DNA from: an uncultured Eubacterium sp.
GTDB lineage: Bacteria > Bacillota_A > Clostridia > Lachnospirales > Lachnospiraceae
Reading direction: 5' to 3'
Length of the DNA stretch: 48,148 nt
Assembly (NCBI GenBank): GCA_948468465.1
Contig: CAOKJJ010000010.1
Location: forward strand, 1 to 48,148
Shown here: one piece after another, positions 22,611 to 32,378 of the stretch
Layout: every line of letters starts with the position of its first letter
Position numbering within the stretch: position 1 is the stretch's first letter
Position numbers and translations under genes: made by a program
The notes under the pieces: model-generated
Seen by the model: only the letters and a program-made list of their open reading frames with translations
Told to the model about the DNA's origin: nothing
The model's database searches: none

Positions 22611-23803
22611 ATGCGAAGCAAAACAGAAAGAAAAAAGTGCTGATGCTGGCATCTGTCGCATCTATGATCGATCAGTTTAATATACCGAATATCCGGCAGC
22701 TGCAGCGTATGGGGTATGAGGTGCATGTGGCTTGTAATTTTAAGGAAGGTAATACGTGTGACGGAAAGCGGCTCAGTGAACTGCAAAGGATATTGCAGGA
22801 TATGCGGGTTGTGTGGTATCAGTGGGACTGTCCTAGGAATATTAATTCCGTCAGGAAATGTGTGAAAGCGTATCGTCAGTTGCTGACACTGACAGGCCTT
22901 CATCATTACGAATGGCTGCACTGCCAATCACCGGTTGGCGGGGCGTTAGCAAGGCTGGCGGCGCATCGCAGGAATATCAGGATAGTTTATACAGCGCATG
23001 GTTTTCATTTTTATCACGGGGCACCTTGGAAAAACTGGATGCTGTATTATCCGGCAGAGGTTTTTTTGGCGCATTGGACAGATGTGCTGATTACGGTAAA
23101 TAAAGAGGATTATGTATTTGCCAAAAAGAGACTTAGGGCAGGGAAAATTGTTTATGTACCTGGAGTTGGCATAGACACAGAGAAATTTTCTGATGTAGGA
23201 ATGAAAGGCAGCAGGAGGGAATTTTGCAGGAGGTATCGGATTCCGGATGATGCTTTGGTACTATTGTCTGTCGGTGAATTGAACCAGGGAAAAAATCATC
23301 GGATGGTAGTTAAAGCATTGCAGGCACTGCGGCGGACGAATGTGTATTACCTGATTTGCGGGCAGGGAGCATTAAAAAAAGAGCTGCGGGCTTATGCCAA
23401 TCATCTTGGTATAGGCCAATATCTTTGCATGCCGGGATATCAGCAGCATATGTCCTGGATTTATCAGAATGCGGATATTTTCGTGTTTCCTTCTGTGCGG
23501 GAAGGAATGCCGGTAGCGCTTATGGAGGCGATGGCTGCCGGCCTGCCGTGCCTGGCTTCGGATATCAGGGGAAACCGGGAGCTGCTCTGCCGGCAGGAGC
23601 TTTTTTCGTTAAAGCACCCGGAACAGCTTGCGGCGGCTCTTAAACAGATGCTGGATGACGGACATTTGCGGCAGATATGTGAGAGATATAACCGGAAGAA
23701 GATAAGGGGTTACCATACAGAAGCTGTACAGAAAAGAATGCGGAAAATATACAGATACATGGCTGCAGATATCAGGATGAATGATTCACTGAACGTAAAA
23801 TAG
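22607..23803 (+). CDS. Glycosyltransferase family 4
   Basis: A 398-residue GT-B enzyme. The N-terminal lobe has VYTAHGFHFYHG, seen in EPS-type GT4 enzymes; the C-terminal lobe has SVGELNQGKNH and the donor-binding E-x7-E motif in EGMPVALMEAMAAG (near residue 300). It transfers a sugar from a nucleotide sugar with retention of configuration to a lipid-linked acceptor at the cytoplasmic face. It overlaps the XRE gene by four bases. The donor and acceptor cannot be assigned. Confidence 0.9.
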   Translation: MNAKQNRKKKVLMLASVASMIDQFNIPNIRQLQRMGYEVHVACNFKEGNTCDGKRLSELQRILQDMRVVWYQWDCPRNINSVRKCVKAYRQLLTLTGLHHYEWLHCQSPVGGALARLAAHRRNIRIVYTAHGFHFYHGAPWKNWMLYYPAEVFLAHWTDVLITVNKEDYVFAKKRLRAGKIVYVPGVGIDTEKFSDVGMKGSRREFCRRYRIPDDALVLLSVGELNQGKNHRMVVKALQALRRTNVYYLICGQGALKKELRAYANHLGIGQYLCMPGYQQHMSWIYQNADIFVFPSVREGMPVALMEAMAAGLPCLASDIRGNRELLCRQELFSLKHPEQLAAALKQMLDDGHLRQICERYNRKKIRGYHTEAVQKRMRKIYRYMAADIRMNDSLNVK

Positions 23804-23854
23804 AGCAGGCTGCTGTTCGGATGCATTCACCGGAAAAGAATACAGGAGATGAAG

Positions 23855-24682
23855 ATGCCAGAAATTTCGGTTTTGATGGGGACATACAATGAAAAAAGCA
23901 GGAAGGCGACGGCATTGGCGATAGAGTCTATATTGGACCAGACATTTGAGGATTTCGAGTTTATTATCTGCGACGATGGGTCTGAAACAGAGTTTTTTCA
24001 ATGGCTGCGGAGGTATTGCAGGAAAGACGTAAGGATTGTGCTGCTGCATAATAAAAAAAATCATGGACTGGCGTTTTCTTTGAACCGGTGTCTGCGGCAT
24101 GCGTCTGGAATCTATGTTGCGCGTATGGATGCAGACGATATCGCAAAGCCGGAACGTCTGGAAAAACAGGCCGCGTTTTTGCGGCAGCACGAAAAATATG
24201 CGCTGGTAGGATGCAATGCGCAGCTCATATGCGGACAAGAGGTCTGGGGAGAGCGGAAGATGGAGGAGCAGCCTCGGAAAGAGTCTTTTTTAAGCACTTC
24301 ACCGTTCATCCATCCGACAATTATGATCCGCAGAAACGTGCTGGAGATGCTGGGAGGATACTGTGAACGGCAGGAAATGCTGCGTACCGAGGATTATGAG
24401 TTGTTTATGCGGCTGTATGCGGAGGGGTTTCGAGGTTACAACCTGCAGGAAACATTGTTTAGCTATCGAGAGGAACGCCAATCTTATGAAAAACGTAAGT
24501 ACCGCTATCGCATTTATGAATGCCGGGTACGCATGCATGGATTTCAAAGACTTGGGATCCTGCGGGGAAATCTGCGTTATGTGCTCAAGCCGCTTGCGGT
24601 TGGCCTGGTACCGTCAGGAGTTATGGTGATAATCAGAAGGAAAAGGTATGGAAAAGCTTATCGGACAACACTTGGTATGTGA
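23855..24682 (+). CDS. Glycosyltransferase family 2
   Basis: A 275-residue GT-A enzyme. It begins with the family pattern ISVLMGTYNEK, has IICDDGS near residue 45 and the metal-binding motif in ARMDADDIA (DAD, near residue 90), and TEDYELFMRL with the acid residue region. AGGAG precedes the ATG at 23855 with a 6-base gap, so this start is preferred over 23849. It adds a sugar to the growing repeat unit. Confidence 0.9.
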   Translation: MPEISVLMGTYNEKSRKATALAIESILDQTFEDFEFIICDDGSETEFFQWLRRYCRKDVRIVLLHNKKNHGLAFSLNRCLRHASGIYVARMDADDIAKPERLEKQAAFLRQHEKYALVGCNAQLICGQEVWGERKMEEQPRKESFLSTSPFIHPTIMIRRNVLEMLGGYCERQEMLRTEDYELFMRLYAEGFRGYNLQETLFSYREERQSYEKRKYRYRIYECRVRMHGFQRLGILRGNLRYVLKPLAVGLVPSGVMVIIRRKRYGKAYRTTLGM

Positions 24683-25592
24683 AGGGTGCATAGGGATTGT
24701 TATTTTAAACTATAGGAACTGGGATGATACAAAGCGGTGCGTAATAAGTATTGACAGAAATCCGCCGGAAATGGATTATAGGATTTTTTTGGTTGACAAT
24801 GCATCGGACAATGCGCCGGATTTTGATCTGTTGTCCTTTACGGAAAAATATAGGATTGTATTGATTCAAAACAAGAAGAATACGGGATACAACGCTGGAA
24901 ACAATACCGGGATTGCAAAAGCCCTGCAGGAAGGCTGCGGTTATATACTCATATCCAATAATGATGTACGTTATTTTCCGGGAAGCATCCAGGCGATGAA
25001 AGATTGCCTGGACATGTATCCGGAGGCCGGGATTGTGGGGCCAAAGATTTTAGATCAAAATGGACGTATCCAAAAGAGCCATATATGCCGCAGGACTGGC
25101 ATGAAAGAAAAATATATGGTGCGGACACGGGCAAATGTGATATTTCGAAAAAGTTACAGATCATATTTTGGATTGGACAGAGATTATGATCGTCCGTTTG
25201 AAATATATGCGGCCGCAGGCTGCTGCTTTATGATGTCGCGTCAGTGTGCCGAAGCAGCCGTACCATTTGACGAACATCCGTTTTTGTATGAAGAAGAGCT
25301 GATGCTGGGCATAAGGATGAAGAGACTGGGATACCGCACGCGGTATGAACCGAAAGCAGTGGTTGAGCATTTGCATGGCGCAAGTACACGGTATCAGAAA
25401 GCATTTGCGTTTACTCATAATGTGCGCAGCGAGATCTATTATTGCCGTAAATATCTGCATGCAGAAAAATGGAAGATCTATCCGCTGTATTGGTATCGGG
25501 TGCTGCTTTATTTGGCAAGGTGTCTTTGGCGGAAGGATTTTCGCCAAAACTGGAGATGGTTTCTTAAAACGGCAGGTGAAGAATTCAAGTAA
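24648..25592 (+). CDS. Glycosyltransferase family 2 (WbbL/rhamnosyltransferase-like)
   Basis: A 314-residue GT-A enzyme: GIVILNYRNWDD, FLVDNASDN, NTGYNAGNNTGI, the metal site near ILISNNDVRYF, and the later YEEELMLGIRMKRLGY segment typical of the WbbL subgroup, which often transfers rhamnose. It overlaps the preceding gene by 35 bases, indicating coupled translation. The rhamnose preference is only a family tendency; RfbC at the end of the operon would fit it. Confidence 0.9.
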   Translation: MEKLIGQHLVCEGCIGIVILNYRNWDDTKRCVISIDRNPPEMDYRIFLVDNASDNAPDFDLLSFTEKYRIVLIQNKKNTGYNAGNNTGIAKALQEGCGYILISNNDVRYFPGSIQAMKDCLDMYPEAGIVGPKILDQNGRIQKSHICRRTGMKEKYMVRTRANVIFRKSYRSYFGLDRDYDRPFEIYAAAGCCFMMSRQCAEAAVPFDEHPFLYEEELMLGIRMKRLGYRTRYEPKAVVEHLHGASTRYQKAFAFTHNVRSEIYYCRKYLHAEKWKIYPLYWYRVLLYLARCLWRKDFRQNWRWFLKTAGEEFK

Positions 25593-25639
25593 TAGGATCT
25601 AAGGAATGCAGGCAGTTTTGGATGAAAGGCGGCAGCTGT

Positions 25640-27028
25640 ATGAGAATATTGCATTATATGCCGGGAATACCTCCGGTGAGGGATGGTGGAATGATTCGTT
25701 ATGCATCGGATTTAATGAGGCAGGAACTGCTGATGGGCGAGGACGTGCAGATGTTGGTTCCGGGGGTGATTCCAAAGAATACGGCAAGAAAAATTAAAAT
25801 ATATGCATGCGGAACATATATGCGGATCCCGGCTTACGCCATCTATAATCCACTGCCTGTGCCGATGAACAATGGAATTATGGATATTGACATGTATACA
25901 AGAAACTGCGATGGAAAAGTGTATGCCCGTTTTCTGCAAAAGATCAGGCCGGATCTTATCCATATCCATACGCTGATGGGCATGCACCAGGAATTTCTGT
26001 CAGAAGCCTGGCATTTAAAGATACCTGTCTTGTTTACCTCGCATGATTATTTTGGATTATGCCCGGCTGTGAATCTGTGGTTTGCGGATCATATCTGTGA
26101 GGATATTTACTGGAAGAAGTGTGAATTATGTTGTAAAAATGCGTATTCCGTCCGAAGGCTGCGCATAGAGCAATCCAGAGCATACCGCTGTTACCGGAAA
26201 AGCAGATGCCTGACACGCCTGGTTCATACAGACATAGGCGGGCATTGGTTTCAGGGCATGCGTGCACCTGCCATTGCGGATGTATGTAAGGAAGAAGTGA
26301 GAGAGAAAGAGGTTTTGAAAGACTACTCCGGATTAAGGGACTATTATAAAGGAATGTTCAGTAAAATTTCTTTTTTTCATTTTAACAGTACAATTTCCCA
26401 GGCAATCTACAGTTTCAGGCTGGGAGAGGTAAAAGGTACTGTTGTCAGCATCAGCCATTCCGGTATCTTTGACCGAAGAAAAAAACGCAGCTTCGGCAAA
26501 AAAATGCGTTTGGGGTATTTCGGCGGATGGGACATGCATAAAGGATTTTTTCTGCTGCTGCAAGTGTGCGGGGAGCTGTATGAGGAAGGATGCAGGGATA
26601 TGGAGCTGCATGTTTACTCGGATACAGAAAAAAGAAAAGAACCATTTATCATAAACCATAAAAAATTTCATGCAGGGCAGCTGTCAGAAACTTTGGAAAA
26701 TATTGATCTGCTTGCGGTACCGAGCGTGTGCGCAGAGACTTTTGGTTTTGTGGTATTGGAGGCGTTAAGCTGCGGTGTTCCGGTTGTTGTTTCTGACTAT
26801 GTAGGGGCAAAGGATCTTTTAAGGGCGCATCCAGGCTGCGGTGTATCGTTCGATGGCACGGCTGATGGTTTAAAAGAAATATTAACAGATTTATATGAGC
26901 ATCGTCAGAAGCTGAAAGACATGAATGAAAATATCAGGGGTATGAAGTATGAATTTGCGTATGAAGCACATGTGAAAAAAATACTGGATTTATATCAGAA
27001 TCTTCGTAGCAGTTCAGATAACCCATGA
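25640..27028 (+). CDS. Glycosyltransferase family 4 with Cys cluster
   Basis: A 462-residue GT-B enzyme. HIHTLMGMHQEFL and FTSHDYFGLCPAVN lie in the N-terminal lobe, followed by a Cys-rich stretch (Cys at FADHICED and KKCELCC) as seen in a GT4 subgroup that may bind zinc. The C-terminal lobe has LGYFGGWDMHKG and the E-x7-E-like motif CAETFGFVVLEALSCGVP. The ATG at 25640 is preferred on the basis of AAAGG upstream; a start at 25622 is possible. Confidence 0.85.
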   Translation: MRILHYMPGIPPVRDGGMIRYASDLMRQELLMGEDVQMLVPGVIPKNTARKIKIYACGTYMRIPAYAIYNPLPVPMNNGIMDIDMYTRNCDGKVYARFLQKIRPDLIHIHTLMGMHQEFLSEAWHLKIPVLFTSHDYFGLCPAVNLWFADHICEDIYWKKCELCCKNAYSVRRLRIEQSRAYRCYRKSRCLTRLVHTDIGGHWFQGMRAPAIADVCKEEVREKEVLKDYSGLRDYYKGMFSKISFFHFNSTISQAIYSFRLGEVKGTVVSISHSGIFDRRKKRSFGKKMRLGYFGGWDMHKGFFLLLQVCGELYEEGCRDMELHVYSDTEKRKEPFIINHKKFHAGQLSETLENIDLLAVPSVCAETFGFVVLEALSCGVPVVVSDYVGAKDLLRAHPGCGVSFDGTADGLKEILTDLYEHRQKLKDMNENIRGMKYEFAYEAHVKKILDLYQNLRSSSDNP

Positions 27029-27082
27029 ACTGTTACGAATCTTCTTCATTCATATATGTTTTAGATGTTTCAGGAGAAAGAA

Positions 27083-27859
27083 ATGAGATTAATGAAAGAA
27101 TTGTGGGAATACAGGGAAATGATTATAAGCCTTGTAAAGCGGGATTTGAAGAGCCGGTATAAAGGTTCTGTATTAGGGTTTTTCTGGATGTTTTTAAATC
27201 CGCTGCTGCAGCTTACGATTTATACGGTTGTATTTTCTACTATTATGAAGATGGATATTGATCATTTTTATCTTTTTTTGTTTGTTGCCCTGGTGCCGTG
27301 GATTTTTTTCAGTACATGCTTAAGCGGAGGAACAACAGTTATTTTTTCACAGCAGGATATGGTGAAAAAAATTTATTTTCCAAGGGAGGTGCTGCCGCTG
27401 TCTTATACGGCCAGCCAGTTTGTAAATATGCTGCTTAGTTTCATCGTTATCTTTATCGTTGTAATATTTGTCGGTGTGCCGGTTCATCCGGCAACTCTGC
27501 TATATCTTCCGGTTGTCATGCTGGCGGAACTGATCCTGGCGCTGGGCGTTACTTATCTGGTATCGGCATTGAATGTGTATTTCCGCGATCTGGAGCATAT
27601 TTTGGGAATTGTATCAATGGCGTGGATGTATCTGACCCCGATTCTTTATCCGATCGATATGGTGCCGGAACAGTACAGGACGTTCTTTTATTTAAACCCA
27701 ATGACGCCCATCATCATTTCCTACCGGGATATTTTGTATTATGGAAAGCCTCCTCAGATGCATTTGCTTCTTCAGGCAGCTGTAATGGGGATTGTGGTTT
27801 TATGGATCGGACAGCTGGTGTTTGCCAGATTGCAGAGATATTTTGCGGAGGAACTGTAA
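27083..27859 (+). CDS. wzm: ABC-2 type polysaccharide export permease
   Basis: A 258-residue membrane protein with six hydrophobic segments and the classic Wzm/TagG landmarks: N-terminal LVKRDLKSRYKGSVLG, GFFWMFLNPLLQL, the YLTPILYP segment and a NPMTPIIISYRDILYYG loop near the end. It forms the channel that moves the lipid-linked polysaccharide across the membrane with the ATPase encoded at 36007. AGGAG precedes the ATG at 27083. Its stop codon overlaps the start of the YfhO-like gene. Confidence 0.95.
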   Translation: MRLMKELWEYREMIISLVKRDLKSRYKGSVLGFFWMFLNPLLQLTIYTVVFSTIMKMDIDHFYLFLFVALVPWIFFSTCLSGGTTVIFSQQDMVKKIYFPREVLPLSYTASQFVNMLLSFIVIFIVVIFVGVPVHPATLLYLPVVMLAELILALGVTYLVSALNVYFRDLEHILGIVSMAWMYLTPILYPIDMVPEQYRTFFYLNPMTPIIISYRDILYYGKPPQMHLLLQAAVMGIVVLWIGQLVFARLQRYFAEEL

Positions 27860-30186
27860 TGATAGGATACATTAAGAAAAGGTTATGTCTTACCGGTTTT
27901 GTCTATACGCTGCTTTTGGCAGTTGCTTTTGGCCCGGCAATATTCGGAAAATTTTCCTTATACCCTATGACATATGCAGGGAGATCGTCTGACTATCTTA
28001 CGTCCGATAAAGAATTGCTGGAAAATATTGAAGCAGGGGGAATTTATACAGATGCAGGTGCTTCAGACTGGGTGGAAATTCCAATGGTATTATCAGCAGC
28101 AAGAAGTGTAAGAAATGGAGAACTGCCGCTTTGGAATTGTGAGAATAGCTTAGGAATGCCTGTGATTGATAACAATAATGGAAGTACGCTTGCGCCGTTT
28201 GCATGGCCTTTATATATTCATGATTCCGAAATGATGTGGAATATGATGTATCTTTTGCGGATATTATTTGCCATGATTGGAACATGGTTGTTTTTAGAAG
28301 AAATAGGGATCAGATATGAATTGGCGGTGGTTGGCGGTATTATTTTTGGATTTTCCGGCTATGTTATGCTTTACTTTAATATTTTTTTCTTTCATGTAGA
28401 TGCATTTTTACCGATGCTGATGTGGATGACCGCCCGAATAGCGAAAAAAATATCTCTTAGACGTTGGATTGCTGTGACTTTACTGGTTGCTGCAATGTGC
28501 CTGGGCGGAAATCCGCAGAATCTGATCACCTGCTGTATGCTGGCTGTCAGTTATTATATGTTTTGGATGTTATTGAAAGAAAAACAAAAAGGAAATTGGA
28601 AAAAGATATTATTGTATCTTTGCAGTTATCCGTCTGCTGTTTTGCTTACGATGGGATATTGGCTTTCATTTTTTACGCTGTATCAAAATGGCTATTCGTA
28701 TCATGCAAATGCAGGGATGCAGACGAGAACTATGGAAGAGCTTATGGGTTTCATCATACCGGTTGGGAGGTTTGCTGCAAGGTACAGGGCATGGATGCCT
28801 TATTTGGGAGGAAGTGTGGTTCTGGTTATTTTTACTCAGCTTATTTTGAAGCGGACAGCTGTGTATTTGAAAGAAAAAATATTTTTTTGCACCTTTAATG
28901 TTTTATTTATATTGAAAATAATTGGGTTTCCTTTGGTACAGGAACTTGGAAAACTGCCGATCCTGAATGAACTCGGATTTGTAAAATATAATTCTCCTGT
29001 TTATTTTTCTTTTGCGGTACTCGCAGTGTTTGCGCTAAATGACATGCTTGCAAATCAAAACAGGATACGGATCGGCCTGCAGTGCATGGTGCTGGCGTTG
29101 GCAGCCGTTTTTTTCGGAGTTGTTTATTGGAAAAATCTCATTGCACAGGCAGAAAGGGCAAATGCATATTTAAAAGTTGCAGCCATAGGGCTTGCGGTTA
29201 TCGTGACGGTGATGTTTGCCGGCTGGATGATGCAAAAGCTGTGGCTTAGTAAATGCATGGTTTTATTGCTGATTTGTGTGGAACTGCTCAGTTATCCGAT
29301 CAGCCAGCAGAAAATATTGCCTCCCAAAGGTGCGGCTTTTTCGGAACCGGATTTTATACAAAAATTAAAAGAACAAAGGGAGCATTCCTATGACAGGGTT
29401 TTCTGCGTTGGCAATCTTTTGATAGGAAATCTGTCTGCCTTGTATGGAGTCTCTTCGGTAGGAGGCATATCGCCGCTGCCGGAGCTTCATTATTGGAATT
29501 TTATGAATGAATTTGTGATCAATCACCATGCAGATTTGCAGATGGTTACGGCACAGTCTTCTAAGTATGATCCGTACAGCAAAAAATATTTAGATATGCT
29601 GGGAGCAAAATTTTTTATGGTTGATGATTATGGAGAAATCGCAGATGATGCTTTGGAATTGGTTTATGACAGCGGGCGGTTAAAAATTTATAAAAACCGT
29701 ACGGTATTTGAAAAAGCATATACAGTCCATAATGCCATAATAACGGAAAGCGAAGAAGAGACATTTGCCATGCTCAGGCAAAAAAACCTGGATCTTGCAA
29801 AAAGCGCTGTCATTGAGAGCAGCAGGGAAATTAAGGCAGAGCCATTAACGGGTACAGAGCAGGATAAGGTAGAAATTAAAGACTACTGTTCTAATTCTGT
29901 TCGTATACAGTGCCATATGGCCTCGGACGGCATATTGGTTTTGTCAGATTTATACTATCCAGGCTGGAAGGTATATGTGAATGGCCAGCGGGAAGATGTG
30001 CTGCGGGTCAATGATGTGCTGCGGGGCGTATGTATGGGGAAGGGAGAGAATGATGTAGAGTTTGTCTATGAGCCATTGGGCCTTCGGGCCGGAATATGTG
30101 CCAGCATGGGATCTGCCGTATTATTTATGGTTGGGGTGCTGTGGTACAAAAGAAAACATGATATAAAAAATGGGCAGAGTTTATAG
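27859..30186 (+). CDS. YfhO-family membrane glycosyltransferase-like protein
   Basis: A 775-residue protein with about twelve transmembrane segments and a C-terminal extracytoplasmic beta domain ending in LYYPGWKVYVNGQ, the YfhO hallmark. YfhO-type GT-C proteins add sugars from polyprenyl phosphate carriers to teichoic acids outside the cell, working with a GtrB/CsbB-type partner; such a partner is encoded at 44242 in the same operon. The start overlaps the permease stop (TAATG) after a good GCGGAGGAAC. A much longer upstream frame is only the shadow of the permease gene. Confidence 0.85.
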   Translation: MIGYIKKRLCLTGFVYTLLLAVAFGPAIFGKFSLYPMTYAGRSSDYLTSDKELLENIEAGGIYTDAGASDWVEIPMVLSAARSVRNGELPLWNCENSLGMPVIDNNNGSTLAPFAWPLYIHDSEMMWNMMYLLRILFAMIGTWLFLEEIGIRYELAVVGGIIFGFSGYVMLYFNIFFFHVDAFLPMLMWMTARIAKKISLRRWIAVTLLVAAMCLGGNPQNLITCCMLAVSYYMFWMLLKEKQKGNWKKILLYLCSYPSAVLLTMGYWLSFFTLYQNGYSYHANAGMQTRTMEELMGFIIPVGRFAARYRAWMPYLGGSVVLVIFTQLILKRTAVYLKEKIFFCTFNVLFILKIIGFPLVQELGKLPILNELGFVKYNSPVYFSFAVLAVFALNDMLANQNRIRIGLQCMVLALAAVFFGVVYWKNLIAQAERANAYLKVAAIGLAVIVTVMFAGWMMQKLWLSKCMVLLLICVELLSYPISQQKILPPKGAAFSEPDFIQKLKEQREHSYDRVFCVGNLLIGNLSALYGVSSVGGISPLPELHYWNFMNEFVINHHADLQMVTAQSSKYDPYSKKYLDMLGAKFFMVDDYGEIADDALELVYDSGRLKIYKNRTVFEKAYTVHNAIITESEEETFAMLRQKNLDLAKSAVIESSREIKAEPLTGTEQDKVEIKDYCSNSVRIQCHMASDGILVLSDLYYPGWKVYVNGQREDVLRVNDVLRGVCMGKGENDVEFVYEPLGLRAGICASMGSAVLFMVGVLWYKRKHDIKNGQSL

Positions 30187-30198
30187 TGGAGGAAAGAT

Positions 30199-30972
30199 AT
30201 GAAAGTAGTTTTATTAGCGGGCGGTTTTGGTACAAGAATCAGTGAAGAAAGCCATTTAAAGCCAAAGCCAATGATAGAAATAGGCGGGAAACCGATTTTA
30301 TGGCATATTATGAAGGAATATTCTTATTACGGGTACAATGAATTTATTATCTGCTGCGGTTATAAGCAGCATGTGATAAAAGAATGGTTCAATCAATATT
30401 ATCTGTATAACAGTGACCTGACAATTGATTTTTCAAAAGGGGCCAAAATGACAGTGCATTCTAATCTGACGGAACCATGGGCAGTAACGCTTGTTGACAC
30501 AGGGCTGCATACGATGACGGGCGGCAGGATTAAAAGGATCAGAGATTATGTGGCGGATGAGGCATTCATGCTGACTTATGGGGACGGGGTCAGCGACATT
30601 AATATCCAGGAACTGGCCTCATTCCACAAAAAAAATGGGAAGATTGCGACAATCACAGCGGTACGCCCGTCAGGGAGGTTTGGGGTGCTGGATATAGGAA
30701 AAGACCACATGATCCGCTCATTCCGCGAAAAAAATCCGCGTGACAGCGGATGGATCAATGCAGGGTATATGGTATTGGAGCCGCAGATCTTTGATTATAT
30801 CGAGGGCGATGGGACAGTCTTTGAACGGGAACCGTTAGAACAGGCTGCAAGGGACGGAGAACTGGGGGCTTATTGCCATGATGGGTTCTGGCAGTGCATG
30901 GACACGCAGAGGGACAAGCAGAGGCTGGAAGAATTATGGGCAGAAGGAAAGGCATTATGGAAAAAGTGGTAA
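30199..30972 (+). CDS. rfbF: Glucose-1-phosphate cytidylyltransferase
   Basis: A 257-residue nucleotidyltransferase: LAGGFGTRISEESHLKPKPM at the N-terminus is the nucleotide-binding loop, and LTYGDGVSDI carries the metal-binding Asp. The close fit to RfbF and its length identify it as the enzyme that makes CDP-glucose from CTP and glucose 1-phosphate. GGAGGAAAG precedes the start. The usual next enzyme, CDP-glucose 4,6-dehydratase (RfbG), is not adjacent; instead a flavoprotein and an SDR follow. Confidence 0.95.
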   Translation: MKVVLLAGGFGTRISEESHLKPKPMIEIGGKPILWHIMKEYSYYGYNEFIICCGYKQHVIKEWFNQYYLYNSDLTIDFSKGAKMTVHSNLTEPWAVTLVDTGLHTMTGGRIKRIRDYVADEAFMLTYGDGVSDINIQELASFHKKNGKIATITAVRPSGRFGVLDIGKDHMIRSFREKNPRDSGWINAGYMVLEPQIFDYIEGDGTVFEREPLEQAARDGELGAYCHDGFWQCMDTQRDKQRLEELWAEGKALWKKW

Positions 30973-31001
30973 GTTTTTGATACAAAAAGAGGATGGGAGA
31001 T

Positions 31002-32366
31002 ATGGAGAAGAAAGGAAAAATTGTAATTGTCGGCGCAGGCATTGCCGGCCTGACAACAGCATACCAGCTGGTTCTTGCAGGATATGAGGTTGTGGTTATA
31101 GAACGTGATGACGCTGTTGGCGGGTTGTCCAGGACTTATAAAAATGGAGGTTTTTCATTTGACAGCGGGCCGCACCGGTTTTATACAAAAAACCCACAGG
31201 TTATTGATTTTATCCAGGATATTTTGGGGGAAGGTTATTTATCCATGAAGATGACGAGCAGTGTTTACCTGCTTGGGAAGTATTATGACTGGCCGCTGTC
31301 ATTAAAGGTGGTCTTAAAACTGCCGTTCAGGGTTATGTTCCTGGCTGCAATAGACATGGTGCGTCTGGCATTCAAAAAAACAATGCCGGCGGATACGTAC
31401 AGTGAATACATCCTGCAGAAATATGGGAAGACATTGTACCAGATTGACTTTAACCCTTATACGGCAAAGTTTGCCAAGATCCCGACAAGCCAGCTGCATG
31501 CCGACTGGGCAAAAGCCGGCGTTAACCGTGCGGTAATTAACGAGAAGGTTAAAATGGATTCGATTTTTGATGTTGTAAAAAATACGCTTTTTCCGCAAAA
31601 AGAGAATATTACAATCCTGTACCCGAAGGAAGGGATATCTGTGTTCAGTGAAGTGCTTAAGAAGCGTATCGAAGAAAAAGGCGGGAGGATCCTCTTAAAG
31701 GCAAAGCCAGTATCCTTTAAGGTGGAGGATAAGGAGATTACGGAAGTAGGGATATCGGATGGCAGTAAAATAGAAAGGCCCGAACATGTTGTCTGGACCG
31801 GCTCTATCAATGAAGCTGCTTCATTGCTCGGGCTGCCGGGGAGGGAACTGGAATATTTGAATATCATTACATATAATGTTGCACTAAAAGGCCGACCGAG
31901 AATGGAGGACCAGTGGATTTATTATGTGGATGCGGATCTGGTATTCAACCGGCTGTATAATACGGTGCGTTTTTCCCCGTATAAAGCACCGAAGGGCTGT
32001 TATGGGCTATGTGTGGAAGTGACATGCAGGAACGGGAGCAGGCTTTTGGAAAAGCCGGAACGGCTTTATGGCCGGGTAATCGAAGATTTGAAAAAAGTCC
32101 GGCTGGTCAAAGACAGCAGTGAAGTATTAGGCATTTCACACCAGCTGCTATACCAGGCCTACCCGCTTTATAAAGTGAATTACAGGGCACAGCTCAGGCA
32201 GGCATTTGATGATATCAATACAAGCGTAAGGAACTTAACGCTTGCAGGGAGGAATGGCCTGTTCTGGTACAACAACATGGACCACTCTATTGAAAATGCA
32301 TTTGAGACAGCAGGCAATATTATGAAAGGAAGCCGCCATATAGCGATCAACGAATTCTGGAAATAG
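31002..32366 (+). CDS. FAD-dependent oxidoreductase (protoporphyrinogen oxidase/UDP-galactopyranose mutase-like fold)
   Basis: A 454-residue flavoprotein. The dinucleotide-binding motif VIVGAGIAGLTTAYQLVLAG lies at residues 7-26 and ends in VVVIE; GGLSRTYKNGGFSFDSGPHR is the FAD-contact loop shared by amine oxidase-like and mutase-like enzymes. A C-terminal FAD motif (NLTLAGRNGLFWYNNMDHSI) is present. Its place between RfbF and an SDR suggests that it acts on a nucleotide sugar, for example a ring contraction or redox step on a CDP-sugar. This is inference; the fold alone does not give the substrate. Confidence 0.8.
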   Translation: MEKKGKIVIVGAGIAGLTTAYQLVLAGYEVVVIERDDAVGGLSRTYKNGGFSFDSGPHRFYTKNPQVIDFIQDILGEGYLSMKMTSSVYLLGKYYDWPLSLKVVLKLPFRVMFLAAIDMVRLAFKKTMPADTYSEYILQKYGKTLYQIDFNPYTAKFAKIPTSQLHADWAKAGVNRAVINEKVKMDSIFDVVKNTLFPQKENITILYPKEGISVFSEVLKKRIEEKGGRILLKAKPVSFKVEDKEITEVGISDGSKIERPEHVVWTGSINEAASLLGLPGRELEYLNIITYNVALKGRPRMEDQWIYYVDADLVFNRLYNTVRFSPYKAPKGCYGLCVEVTCRNGSRLLEKPERLYGRVIEDLKKVRLVKDSSEVLGISHQLLYQAYPLYKVNYRAQLRQAFDDINTSVRNLTLAGRNGLFWYNNMDHSIENAFETAGNIMKGSRHIAINEFWK

Positions 32367-32378
32367 GGAGGTTTGGCT

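Noticed and set aside
23849..23854. Start of the GT2 gene at the first ATG
   Set aside because: The AGGAG would touch that ATG directly; the next ATG at 23855 has correct spacing.
27622..27858. Longer N-terminus for the YfhO-like protein starting at 27622
   Set aside because: That part overlaps the permease gene in another frame, while a strong RBS and the family start favour 27859.
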